Assembly: GCA_949775045.1 (NCBI GenBank)
Contig: OX459096.1
Coordinates: forward strand, 50,815,438-50,879,437
Source of the DNA: Metridium senile
Taxonomy: Eukaryota; Cnidaria; Anthozoa; Actiniaria; Metridiidae
Reading direction: 5' to 3'
DNA length: 64,000 nucleotides
Made by a program: the position numbers and the translations under genes
The notes under the pieces: model-generated
Told to the model about the DNA's origin: nothing
Seen by the model: only the letters and a program-made list of their open reading frames with translations
The model's database searches: none
In this document: piece after piece, positions 47,101-64,000 of the stretch
Position numbering within the stretch: the stretch's first letter is position 1
Layout of the letters: the number at the start of each line of letters is the position of its first letter

Positions 47101-49867
47101 TGATTGTGTGATTTTCTATCTTATGTTTCATTTTTTAATGTGTAAAGGATGCTATCTTTTGTTTCATTTTTCAAATCAGTTATAATTGAGGGGAAGATAC
47201 TAATGTATTCCATTACTGTACTTGTTATGTTCTTGTAAAACCCTACAAGCTGCACTAGATTTTTCAGATAGCATATCTCTATTAGAACCTCATGCTTTGT
47301 AACAATGTCCAGTTTGCTTTCAATCACTATTACTATCTTATATTTACATCATCCCTGGGGCCCACAAACTATAAAATTTTGATAATCTTTTTTCACACTA
47401 GTTTGAATTTACAACAATGTACTGATACCACCTTAAAGAAACTATTTTATTACAATGTATTCCAAATAGAACTCAGTTCATGAACATTCTCCTCTTGACA
47501 TTTGTACTTGTAACCACATATATTTCTTTACTTTTTACTCAGTGAAGTATCTTCTTTACAGTGTTACAATTTACTAATTTTATTGGCTATCTTATACTAT
47601 TATACATCGACACAGCATATAGTAGTTTACTCGCTAGTTCCCATTCTTGAACACAAATAGAGTGGTTGTCAGCTGATTTCAAACAAAAGAAGATTGCTAC
47701 CATTGATCAATAAATAGTAGTTTTCCATTATCCATGGGCAGTACAGATTTCTACAATCTTGTAATTACTACTTCACTAGATGACACTGTATTTTGATCAA
47801 CAATATAGATTAAAACACTCACAAGCTAAGTTGTTTTTCGACATGACATTAAGTCTACCTGAAGCTTCTTTGATCTTACAAAAGGAGTAACTGGTTTATG
47901 TGTGAACTGGTGTTTTTGGGTGAAAACACAACTTTTGTGAGATAGATAGTTCTAGAATACAAACATCCATCTTTATGTCCAGCACATAAATATCAATGTA
48001 CCAAAGCATGAAGAATCTAACAAAATGAAATAGTACCTAACAAGAATGGTTTCAAAACAAGATTCAGATTAAGCAATGTGAAGGAAAAAATGCAAACAAT
48101 TCAAACATGGAACAAATGACAGTCAATTTGAAATGAAGATCCAAGTGTTATACTAGGAACATTTCAGTTGGAATGTAAAATAGATAAGACTACCATGTCA
48201 ACAGTATAAAATTCATGCTTAACAAGAACAAGCAGACTGAACATCTGTGAATACTGACACTAATGATGTTGTCTTGATGTTATTGATAGCAGCAATAGCC
48301 TGCAGCAGACTTGAATATATGAAAATCAATATCATTCTGTTGCACAAGATGTCTGCAATTAATATCTATTGATGTAAAGCTTCGGTAAATACCTATTTCC
48401 ACGGCTTTCATTACTATTTTAATTTCATGAAAATTTTGTTAGGAATTTTTAAATTGGTTTCAACTCAATTTTTATAGTTGAATGTCTTTCTAACTATAAG
48501 CAGAAATAGCTAAAACCTTTTCTATATCATTGCTAGATGATTTACATTTTATTAATTTCAATGAAACAAAATTGGATATTATTTCGTTACAGGAAACTAA
48601 TCAGCTACAACTTAGTAAATAATAATAAGCCCTTTTCATGAAATATTTCAACACAAGATGTTTTAGTGTGAAAAACAACAAATCTGAAGCCCATGTGGTC
48701 TACTGCAAGTATACTGTACTTTCAATTTCGTAACCTTATTTTTACTTCATTTTGAAAGGAACTTGCTACACATGAAGAATTACCGACAAAAAACATGATG
48801 TTATGAATTACTAATGTGCCAAAATACACGTTAAAATAATAGAGGCACCAAAAAGATCCTCATTAATATTGCAAACGCTTCTCCAATGGTTTATACTAGA
48901 ACTGGAACGCTCTTTGTTGATGATGGCCAAAAATGGGTTTCGTGTGTTAGAGACTACAACGAATAAAAAGTTGCTAGAACAGTTGAAAAAAACCTCACTC
49001 ATCTTCTCGAAACCGTTTTAATTAATGCATTATTATATTGCCAAAAAGTTTTAAAATATAAATATAAAAACGACTTGTTTGGAAAATTTTTAGTGGTCAT
49101 AGTCAAGAAAGAACAGATCAGCTTAGTAATTTAACACTTTGAAAACAAAAACAATGATTTTAACTCGTCCTATAATGTGACTTTCCTTAAAGTAGCTTTT
49201 AATTTGAGTTGAGAAAACCCGATAAAAGTGGTTATGTACATCAATAATTTAGTCCCAAGTATAAGTGCCTTTGCCAGCTTTCCCCAAATCGAATAGAAAA
49301 ACCTCGCACCTGATGAACTTATAGACAAGCACACAAACAAACTGCTTTTTGTGAAAGCTAGACAGGCCAACAACATTCCATAGGGAGATGGTTATTGATA
49401 CGTTATAATGTAGCCTGCTAAGAGGTGAATTGATAAGAAAGGCACATGGAAATAGCGCCACATGGTGTGATCTCTCTGTAGCTAGATATACACAAGAACT
49501 ATCAACCCTTTCCTCACCAAACCACAGATACTTACTTCTATAAGAATAAGTGTGAATCTCTAATTGAAATTACCTTTATAGCTTTAGGGTCGTCCCCAAT
49601 TTGTTTACCATCCATTTCTTCGCAAGCAAGAGCTGCCGAAGATGCTTTTTCGAACTTTATATAGCAGACTCCACGATTTTCTTTAGTTGTCTTGTCTTTG
49701 ACCATCCAAATGTCTTCGACTGAACCGTACGACTCAAAAGCCGTTCTCATATCATCAGAATTATGTCTTTTACTACATACTACAAATACCCTTGAGAAAG
49801 GTGGATTGTCAACGTCTACTCGGCCTGAATTCGAGCCGCTATCATTGCCATGGTTGTTGGAAGCCAT
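44152..49867 (-). CDS. RBM45: RNA-binding protein 45 (four RRM domains), 2 exons, 487 aa
   Basis: An RNA-binding protein with the RBM45/DRB1 architecture. Exon 1 is 49574-49867 and exon 2 is 44152-45321, separated by a 4.25 kb GT-AG intron. RRM1 (about 27-100) contains SRVFVVCSKR and RGVCYIKFEKAS. RRM2 (120-193) contains TRLFVICPKDYTDDDLRSKF and GYGYVKFSKAS, ending in the family-typical LENCDKSLKAVWAEPK. RRM3 (265-344) is divergent, with SAIYAKEKLNGFEYPPGS as in RBM45. RRM4 (403-478) contains SRLFIVCNP, RFGNLIDVYMM and NFGYAKF. The C-terminus SSRKRPRT is a basic tail equivalent to the vertebrate nuclear localisation signal. Length is close to the roughly 475-residue human protein. The exon 1 junction reads AIK/AMIAQS, matching the human IKVFIAQS. 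The gene is head-to-head with the secreted-protein gene, with 297 bp between start codons. All RRM2-4 coding sequence sits in one exon. Confidence 0.95.
45322..49573 (-). other. RBM45 intron 1 (4.25 kb)
   Basis: AT-rich intron without further RBM45 exons; the protein is continuous across it. It contains a hairpin at about 46286-46372, where GGTACCCCATTC is repeated inverted near GAATGGGGTAC, and one copy of a dispersed motif at about 47603-47645. Small open frames here carry no recognisable domain. Confidence 0.6.
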
Positions 49868-50086
49868 CTTGCCGGGAAAATGATCCAAGCATGCTGTACC
49901 AACAATGCACTGTGGGTATACGATAGCTTACCACAGGAAACCCAATTACGAAAACAAGTTCAGTTTGCTCTTGTTGAAGGTCTTGAAGTATTTTGAAGTA
50001 CTCAATTTTGAGAAGTGACTTTAGATGACATATTCCTATCCGATTCATTCCTTCAACTAATCGCTAATCCACCAATTGAATGCCGC

Positions 50087-50097
50087 TATATAAATAG
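50087..50097 (+). promoter_or_regulatory. TATA-like box in the shared RBM45/secreted-protein promoter
   Basis: TATATAAATAG lies 68 bp upstream of the plus-strand start codon at 50165. CCAAT stands at 50072-50076 and an E-box CACGTG at 50110-50115. The 297 bp between the two divergent start codons must hold both promoters. The TATA position favours the plus-strand gene; RBM45 on the other side has no obvious TATA. Confidence 0.4.
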
Positions 50098-50164
50098 CTA
50101 GCAGATAATCACGTGCAACTGACCTTTCAACATAATTTAATACAGGAAAGAACGAAGTGCAAAG

Positions 50165-53100
50165 ATGGTGTCGTCTTTATCTCTCTGTTTTCTCGTTCTC
50201 TTACCGTTTACAGTGCTCCCTAGTGTTCAGGGTAAACTGCATGCGTCTTGTAAGATTCATTGGTAAGTTAACCAAGTGTTTCAAAACAGTTTGTGGAACT
50301 TTCGCAACCGCTTTCGCTGCATGGCTTGCATAAACTTTGTTATGTAATCGGAATGTACAAAATTATACGGTTTAATAGCTTTGGGTAAGAGAAATGCATA
50401 TATTTATCCATTTATTATAATGAATTTTATTTTATAGGGAGTGGAGTCTAAATTGCAGCACTGTAAATGAGTTGATTGTAACTCAGATAAAGACTTGGAA
50501 CGGACCGGAAGGTTGTGAACAAGGAGGCGAAAAATGCCTTTATTCTGTAAGTTTAATTTACCTGATCTACAATACTTTTTTTTTGTATTTATCTTGGTGA
50601 TTGTTAAGTTTATGGTAAAGAGTGAGTTTCGTACTTCAAGAATGAGAGTATTCAAAGTCCTAGGGACGTATGGGTAGTCAGTATGTTTCAATTGTCACGC
50701 ACCACCCACCGGTAAGATTGGGACTCATGCACATACAAAAAGTTTGAATAGCAGTGTCTTAACAATACTAAACATAAAAAAATAATGTATTTCCAAGAAT
50801 GATAATGTTTTACATTTATAATTTATACTAGTCACAGGATAGACTGCGAACAGTCCCTTCTTTTCCCTCCAGATTCTGAGGAAAACGAGAGAAAAATGAG
50901 CAATTAAATAAAACACGGACGAGCGGGGATTGGGGGCGAAAAGGGGGAGGAGCGATGGGAGAGGAAAATTAGGGACTGCAAACAACATTGTAAAGGTTGA
51001 ATTCACCGTTGGCTACACAACTGAAAATTCCCATTGGTCAGAATTAACGATCAGTCATCGTCCTGTCAATCACAACTATCAAAGGACAAGCACTTATCGG
51101 GACTGGTCACAGTATGAAAACATGGCCGAAGATCCATCGGAAGTTAGTTTAGTGAATTTTCCAAACTTGAGATATTTGAAGCCAGAGCAGAGAACTGCTG
51201 TTGAAAGTCTCATGAATAGCCAGAAGTCTCCTGTTCGGCAGAATAGCCAAGACTTTTAAATGGAAATACAAGAAGAAGATTTCCTACACCAGATCTTCCT
51301 GGAACATTAAATATACTGTTGAAATCGTTGTACTCTTGGCAAAATCACTGTAGAAGTTCTTAAATGAACAACTGCAAACCCTACAGAAATCATTTACAGT
51401 TGAAAGATTGGCCTTCCGACCTCTCTTGTTATGGACTTTTTTCTTAGGCATCTCAATGCATCATTCTTATTCGCGAAGTTTACTAGAAGTTTTTACAGTA
51501 TTATTAAAGGGGAATAGTTGACCTTGCTAGTGACCCAGAAAGCATGCTTTATTGATTTCAAATTGGATAGTTTTAATTGGATCTACATGTAGTCGATAAC
51601 GACGAGCCGATGATAGTTTTGACAAGCTGCGAAAAATGGGTGGTAATTCAACCTTTACAGTGTTGTCTGCAGTCCCTACTTTTCCTCTCGCCTCCCCAAC
51701 TCACCCCTAATCCCTGCTCGCTCGTTTTATTAAAGTTAAAATTTTCTGAATCCGGAGGGAAAAGTAGGGACTGCTCGCAGTCTAGTCGCAGGACCACTAG
51801 TAATACTTTTGATTTTGGGCTTCCTGTTTGACATGGTACAACATTTGACCTGGAGCTAGGTGTCATAGCCTGTATACTAGCTGAGTGTATACAATGTTTT
51901 AATCACTAACTTATCTTACCATATGTTCTTGTTAGCTCGATGAATCAAGTCTTACATTGATTAAAGCCAAACACGAGACACCAAAGGAACATTATAAAGA
52001 CGATTTGACATTTAACTTTGCGAAGTCAAGTAAAGGTTGTGCTGTTGAGGTATTTGCAATATTAAGTCAATTAGATGTAGACATCACTGTCAACTGTAAA
52101 AACCTTTTGCTATGGAATCAATGAAGTCATTATTGTTGATATAAAGGCTACTGTAGACTAGCAACAAATTGCTGCAACCTTGTCACTTTGTGTGTCCTTC
52201 TTCTATTTGTCTGGCTTCAATTATTTGCACAAATTAAAACCAGATTGAATTTATGGATGTACAACAATTTTCACAAGTCACACAAAGGGATTTATCACTG
52301 TAACCTACTACAGCAATAAGTTGCAGCAACATGTCGTCTAGTGTGTAACTGGCCTTAAAAGTTTGTGGATTAACAGCTGATTAAATTGTTTGTAATTATA
52401 CAGTCTCTTAGAGAACCTTAGAGATCAATATTTTAAAGAGTAGTTTACATTAATGACACATCAATAACCAAATATAATTCTAAGTTACTTTCAAAATATT
52501 TTTTGTTATGGATAACAGCCTCATGCTGCATAGAAGAGAAATGCATAACTGTAACCCCTAATTTCCAATGTAACCTAATTTGTAATTTCTATAATTTTGC
52601 AAACTTTACTAAGATACAAACAAAATGATAAGCAAACTTGCTAGCAGGCCTATTTAGATATAGTTCAGTAAAAATGCATTATTTTGCAGGGATTTTCTAC
52701 CTCTGAGACATGGTATGCAGTCCTTGATTATGGCACCAATTATTGCAATTTGCATAATTTGATATCAGGTGAGAAGCTAAATTTGTTAATTTTCAACTGT
52801 GAAAAAAGGTTTTGATTGACACAAGTTTGTTTGCTGATACTTGCTTTTTTTGTGTGCAATATGAATGACCATGTTGAACTTGAATACATTTTAAAATTAA
52901 TGCACTATAATTAGTATAAAACTCTTTAATGGTATTGAACTTTTCCCATGTAATTGGGCTTTTTGAACTGGCCAATAGACCTCTTAATTTTGAGTTCAAT
53001 CAGTCTAAAAGTGGACAAAAATATTTTGTATTTTTTTAGTATCTTTACTGTTTCTAGATACATTCATTCACTGCCTTCCCATTGGCTGTACTAAGTACAA

Positions 53101-53335
53101 AGATATATATCACATGCTATCAAATATGCTTATAGGATGTTCATTGATGGATTTGTAAATGAAATACTCTGGCATGTTATTTGAAAGCAATTTGAGTTTT
53201 TTTCCAAATAACCAATAATATGAAGATCCCTTTTTATTTTCAGGCTCAAAACTTGATAAAGCTGCTGGTTATGTTGAGGAAACAAATGACAGCATTTGCA
53301 CCCAGTACTCATCCAGAAACTGTGACAAATACTGA
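50165..53335 (+). CDS. Unrecognised small secreted cysteine-rich protein, 5 exons, 163 aa
   Basis: I do not recognise the family. Exons: 50165-50262, 50438-50546, 51936-52049, 52690-52768, 53244-53335; introns are GT-AG with the frame kept. The N-terminus is a clear signal peptide (SLCFLVLLPFTVLPSVQG) with likely cleavage near residue 23. There is no other hydrophobic segment, so it is predicted secreted or ER-luminal. The mature part has eight cysteines (in SCKIHW, LNCSTV, GCEQG, KCLYS, KGCAVE, NYCNLHN, SICTQ, RNCDKY), consistent with four disulfides. Notable conserved-looking segments are KHETPKEHYKDDLTFNF and TWYAVLDYGTNYCNLHNLI. Five exons with regular splice sites and a polyadenylation signal argue for a real gene. 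It is head-to-head with RBM45 and converges with calaxin (498 bp between stops). Intron 2 holds a transposon. Confidence 0.85.
50842..51782 (+). mobile_element. Non-autonomous DNA transposon with truncated helicase-like frame, in the secreted-protein gene
   Basis: The inverted ends of about 38 bp share GACTGCGARCAGTCCCT followed by CTTTTCCCTCC with few mismatches. ACTAGT occurs just outside both ends. Inside, the frame from 51122 to 51259 reads MAEDPSEVSLVNF...LKPEQRTAVESLM, like the start of anthozoan RecQ-type helicase proteins just before the ATP-binding motif, and then stops. The element is probably a deletion derivative of a larger one, or has captured a gene start. Confidence 0.6.
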
Positions 53336-53434
53336 CATAATAAGTCCAAATCTGATTGTTGAAGAGAGCTGTTTTTTTTTTACATAAATACTTGAGGCTA
53401 CTATAATAACCAGCTTTTAAAATCAACCAAAATG

Positions 53435-53440
53435 AATAAA
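53435..53440 (+). terminator. Polyadenylation signal of the secreted-protein gene
   Basis: AATAAA lies about 100 nt after the stop codon at 53333-53335. Confidence 0.5.
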
Positions 53441-53673
53441 TTAGCATTTCACTGAATAGATATAGACATAGTTCACCATTGAATAGACCCAACCAATGTA
53501 TATGACAACAAACTACATGTCCTTGACTGACTAGCCTTATTCTCATGCTGAAAAACAAAGAAGTTTGTAACATGGATGAGAGGCTAGTCAGTTCTAAGTA
53601 ATAGTTTATATTCAAATTTGTTGCCATATTTTTTGAAATTACTTATGAAGGAAAGTAATGAAATTTTGAATTG

Positions 53674-53679
53674 TTTATT
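53674..53679 (-). terminator. Polyadenylation signal of calaxin
   Basis: AATAAA on the minus strand lies 154 nt beyond the calaxin stop (53833-53835). Together with the signal at 53435 it suggests the convergent transcripts end without overlapping coding sequence. Confidence 0.45.
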
Positions 53680-53832
53680 AAATTCTACATGTTGTCCTCG
53701 CTCACTTTGTTCACACGTTCTTGAATTGTTGATTGGATGACAAACATTGATATTTACAAAAGAATGTGAAGATCTTGATTGCAAAAGCAAATAAAATCAA
53801 CATATTTACAGTTCAAATGGGTGGTTATGAAA

Positions 53833-56461
53833 TTATTTTTTGTTAGGTTTATAGCTTGAAGGACCCTGCTTTTCTTTTTCATCTTTGATTTCTTCCAGAA
53901 AATTATTGATATCCTACAGAAAGAAATAAAACAAATGAGTATTGAAATGGATGTTATTATTATTATGGTTTTTCATATGACCATATTTCCCTGCTTGCAC
54001 GCCCCTAATAAAAACCATACAGACCAGTCACGTGATGGGGGCTTTTTTTTTTTTGCTGAGCAGGCTGTAAAAAGCCCTCTCAAAAAGGCATACATACCCG
54101 CTTGCAAAATAAAAAAGGGTCATGTGATAAAATGCTTATTGACTTAGTTAGGCCGTGCCTGACAGGAAAAATATTTGGCTCTTGGTCATTTGTATGGACC
54201 TTGGTGTTCTCTTTCTGTACGGCATAACCTCAAGCAAAATATTTTCCTGTTCGACCCTCTCACTCGGTCAATAAGTACATAGTATTATATAATATGGTCT
54301 ACATGTAGCTAACAGATGCATTTGTTTTTGAATATTAAAGGTTTGAGTAAATGATAACAAAAGCTTTTTCCTTGTTAGTAAATATCTTATAAACCAGTGA
54401 ACATCTACATTTCCTTTTAAAATATCAATTTTGTTGTCTGAAATCAAATATACTTGAAGACATTCATTACATTTGATATGATGACGGTAAACCAAGAACT
54501 CAGTGGGTAATCATTATTATATGTTATTTCAAAAGCCTACATCTGTTCCTTGATTTTTGCATCATAAAGATTGTCTTAGAAAGTACTTCTGACTTTTATA
54601 GAGACTGAATCGAAATATGGTGACCTTCAATTGTTCTTGACTTGCTAACCTTGTGTTCGTGTTGGAGCACAGTGGAATTTTCACATGACATATGAGAGGC
54701 TTAGTAGCCAATCAAGAACAATAGTTGTTTAAATTGTTTGGAATTTTATCGATTCAGTGTATGTACATATAAGAAAATATTATATTTTGACTATTATTTT
54801 TACATACTTCTTGATTCGGCAGGCACTGCCCAAAGACTTCAAGTAAAAGGTGATTTCTTGAAACTGATGTCTTGAAATCTTCACAAGACAACTTGTTATC
54901 CCCATCATCATCCTGAGTAACATATGAAAAAAGATTAAATTATCCAATTTTAATGCAATATTGAATTACAAATATAAAACCAGGTGTGAGTGATTATGAT
55001 GAAGTGTCTGGGTGTGTGTAGTCTTAACAATCTGTTCATGTAAGTGTCATGTAGATATTTTCACAAATTACTACCAGAAAAGGTGTTTGGGGTGAGTCTC
55101 AGTTCAGGGGTAAAGGTATCGGGTGTGCCTATCAGGAAATCAGTCAAAAACACCACTAAATGATTGGAAATTCTCTTAAAAGGTTGTGGGACTTATTTTC
55201 AACCTCTAAGAGAAAGGGTACCAAATCACAAGTATAATAATAACTTACCATAAGTTTCATGGTGATTTCACAGAGATCACGGATCCCTTCATCAGGGTCT
55301 TCTTCAGTTGGTTGCTATCAGATTGGAATTATGAATATTTTAAATATATCTATATATTTATTCTTATATCATTTGATTTGGATTGAGTGATTCCATAATA
55401 ATATTATGGGTGGGATAACCCAGGGCTAACCAGGGGGTATTTGGGAGACTACAGGGGATTTGAATGCTAACATTGTCAGATTGTCAGTCACGGAAGACTC
55501 TAACCATGGGACTTTGTAAGCAAAGATTTGACCCCCAGGGAAAATCACGAAGATTTGTTCTTGGTATTTTTCAATCAACCTGGTCAGCATGAGTTAACTC
55601 ATTGGGCTTCCTGTGGTTATGCGGTTTTATCCAGATATGCATGCAAAAGCACTTTGGAACTTGCTTTCTCTATAGCAATTTAACTTTATTAACACAATGA
55701 CTATAGTATTATCATTGGAGGTTACCTTAATTATTGTATTTTTTAGCAACTGCATTATTTCTTCTTTTGAAATATATGAATCTCCATTTAAGTCATAAAC
55801 ATTGAAGCAAACTGCAAAAACAAAAACAAAAAAATCAATAAAGATGATGATGAGAATAGAAAGAAAAAATAGAAATATGAAAAGTATCAGCTATAGAATA
55901 TAAATTTTGGAAATCTTGGTTTTCCAATATATTTTAAATTTCAATTAAAAAATCAGCATAGTATTATGGAGACATTTACATTCTGTTCTTTTATCCAAAG
56001 TTCCTCTCAGAAAGTCCGACAAACCGAGAATCCAATCTTCCATCCTGATAAAACTGTCTGTATCTTTGTCGAATGCCCTGAAAACTGGAATGACATAGAA
56101 TTACACATATTAATTCAGATTCCAATTATAGCAGTTTTAGAATTCAAAAAAACTCCTTTACCTCTATCCATTAGCATATCATCGGTCATACTGAATTTTG
56201 TTCGTAATATTTCTCTAAAGGTAGTTCTGTCCATTTTATCTTTGGGTTTAACTTCTTCAGAGAACATCGTAAGTAAGTTCAAAACTTCTTGTTTGGAAAC
56301 TGTTGACCAACAACATGATGTTCGAACAACATGAGAAACAGAACAACATTTACTTCAATAAAATCATTTGATTTGCACCAAATTATCTACTTACAGTTTG
56401 TGTGCTTATATAAAGAGTCTGCCAGCTTTTCCTGATTCTTTCTCGCTATAATACTAGCCAT
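53833..56461 (-). CDS. CLXN: Calaxin, EF-hand ciliary protein (CLXN/EFCAB1), 7 exons, 215 aa
   Basis: A neuronal-calcium-sensor-like protein that binds outer-arm dynein and its docking complex and tunes motile-cilium and sperm beating to calcium. Exons on the minus strand: 56395-56461, 56162-56299, 55980-56084, 55726-55811, 55249-55314, 54808-54912, 53833-53913; all phases agree. EF-hand loops are at 74-85 ([12 protein letters not shown]), 110-121 ([12 protein letters not shown]) and 155-166 ([12 protein letters not shown]). Family-typical segments are [33 protein letters not shown] and [14 protein letters not shown]. Length is close to the 211-residue human protein. Exon 3 uses the acceptor ccag/TTTTCAGG rather than the next AG, because only that keeps the frame and restores the conserved [10 protein letters not shown]1 and EF3 lack glycine at loop position 6, so their calcium affinity may be reduced. 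Start is the first ATG. Confidence 0.95.
54135..54275. mobile_element. Small foldback element between calaxin exons 6 and 7
   Basis: CTTATTGAC at the left and GTCAATAAG at the right are inverted, and CAGGAAAAATATTTGGCT is mirrored by AGCAAAATATTTTCCTG. Arms of about 45 bp surround a 50 bp centre. It lies in calaxin intron 6. Confidence 0.6.
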
Positions 56462-56530
56462 TTTGTCGGCTATAAAACGAGCTGTCTTTTCAGTTTAATT
56501 TAGTGATGTTTTTCTTCACGAGAGTCGAAT

Positions 56531-56546
56531 GGTTGCTAGTGCAACC
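56531..56546. promoter_or_regulatory. RFX X-box-like imperfect palindrome upstream of calaxin
   Basis: GGTTGCTAGTGCAACC lies 69 bp upstream of the calaxin start codon. It is a near match to the RFX X-box (GTTGCC AT GGCAAC type); one half-site position departs from consensus. X-boxes within about 150 bp of the start are a hallmark of ciliary genes, and calaxin is one. Confidence 0.6.
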
Positions 56547-56553
56547 AGACTTG

Positions 56554-56561
56554 TGACGTCA
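56554..56561. promoter_or_regulatory. CRE-like palindrome in the calaxin/NMT shared promoter
   Basis: TGACGTCA lies 8 bp from the X-box-like element, in the 511 bp between the divergent calaxin and NMT start codons. It could serve either gene. Confidence 0.35.
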
Positions 56562-56972
56562 CAAACGCACCCAGTCCTTCTCTTCCAAAGGAACCCCGTC
56601 ACAACCAAGAAAACAAAAAATCAACGCCGTCCGAAGCGAATTTTTTTTAAGAATATTATAAATAGAACCTTTCAAAAATTTACTTTTAGAACCGGTAAAA
56701 AATATTTTTTAAAAAAGACTATGTAATTACATCACTATATTCAACATTTGATTATATTTTATTTAATTTTTAATCAAAGAGATACTGATATAATAATGAA
56801 CTAGAAGAAAAATAAGAGATAAAGGGACCCATTACAATCAACCGTCAACTCAGTGCGGATCAGCACGACAATCAGCTCTTCAGATCCCGCCTTCAGATCA
56901 GACACGTGTTGTGTGCTACCTGTGTAATTTTGCACCAAAGGGACTGGGTCTGCAACATCTGTCACACCAAAG

Positions 56973-63831
<6,859 letters not shown>

Positions 63832-64000
63832 GTAAGTCAACTATATCCAGGGAATTCTTATTGATGTCTGGTGTGAAATTACATTGGCAACATTAAACAA
63901 ATATGCAGCAATCTTGCAGTGAATCACATGGTCTATGACATTTATGTACTATTTATGGTCATTGAATGCATAATATGAAAGGGGTATTTTCTCAAGAAAT

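Noticed and set aside
53130..53627. 165-codon minus-strand frame
   Set aside because: Overlaps the last exon and 3' UTR of the secreted-protein gene on the other strand; hydrophobic and cysteine-rich by chance, no domain.
56077..56084. Downstream acceptor (tttcag/GGC) for calaxin exon 3
   Set aside because: It would shift the frame; the upstream acceptor restores the conserved VFRAFDKD and the correct phase.
55966..56334. 122-codon plus-strand frame
   Set aside because: Antisense shadow of calaxin exons 2 and 3.

Overview
The window is nuclear DNA of an invertebrate animal, most likely a cnidarian and probably an anthozoan. The evidence is AT-rich sequence, GT-AG introns of about 0.1-5 kb, seven animal genes that I could reconstruct exon by exon with reading frame kept across every junction, an orphan-type single-exon GPCR, and a dense load of short foldback transposons plus fragments resembling LINE and Penelope-like elements. 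The taxon is inferred from the style of genes and repeats. No species was identified.

Layout. 1-16.1 kb: no gene found. It holds short direct repeats, an old tandem satellite-like array (about 11.6-15.35 kb) broken up by insertions, and a MITE family. 16.2-24.5 kb (+): DNAJC1/ERdj1, an ER membrane J-protein with two SANT domains, 11 exons, 476 aa. 24.5-27.2 kb: LINE 3' end and foldback elements. 27.2-28.2 kb (-): rhodopsin-family GPCR. 28.2-30.0 kb: a MITE and a minisatellite built on a TGACATCA-containing unit. 30.05-37.95 kb (-): AF10/AF17 (MLLT10/MLLT6) chromatin reader, 9 exons, 902 aa. 38-44.1 kb: no gene, degenerate repeats. 44.15-49.87 kb (-): RBM45, 2 exons, 487 aa. 50.17-53.34 kb (+): unrecognised secreted eight-cysteine protein, 5 exons, 163 aa. 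53.83-56.46 kb (-): calaxin (CLXN/EFCAB1), 7 exons, 215 aa. 56.97 kb to the window end (+): N-myristoyltransferase, first four exons only, the rest lying beyond the window.

Arrangement. RBM45 and the secreted-protein gene are head-to-head, with 297 bp between start codons. Calaxin and NMT are head-to-head, with 511 bp between them. DNAJC1 and AF10 converge with the GPCR between them, as MLLT10 and DNAJC1 converge in the human genome. NMT and AF10 also recall the human 10p (MLLT10, NMT2) and 17q (MLLT6, NMT1) paralogous regions, so the window looks like a fragment of ancestral animal linkage. The genes do not form one pathway: they are housekeeping (DNAJC1, RBM45, NMT), chromatin (AF10), motile-cilium (calaxin), receptor (GPCR) and unknown secreted.

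The most interesting signals are the retained gene linkage, a near-canonical RFX X-box about 70 bp upstream of calaxin, three transposons with TTAA target duplications (two sharing an internal motif), a 4.3 kb inverted-repeat element in the first NMT intron built on a CCCGCAAATGA minisatellite, a degenerate hammerhead/Penelope-like motif, and the unknown secreted protein.
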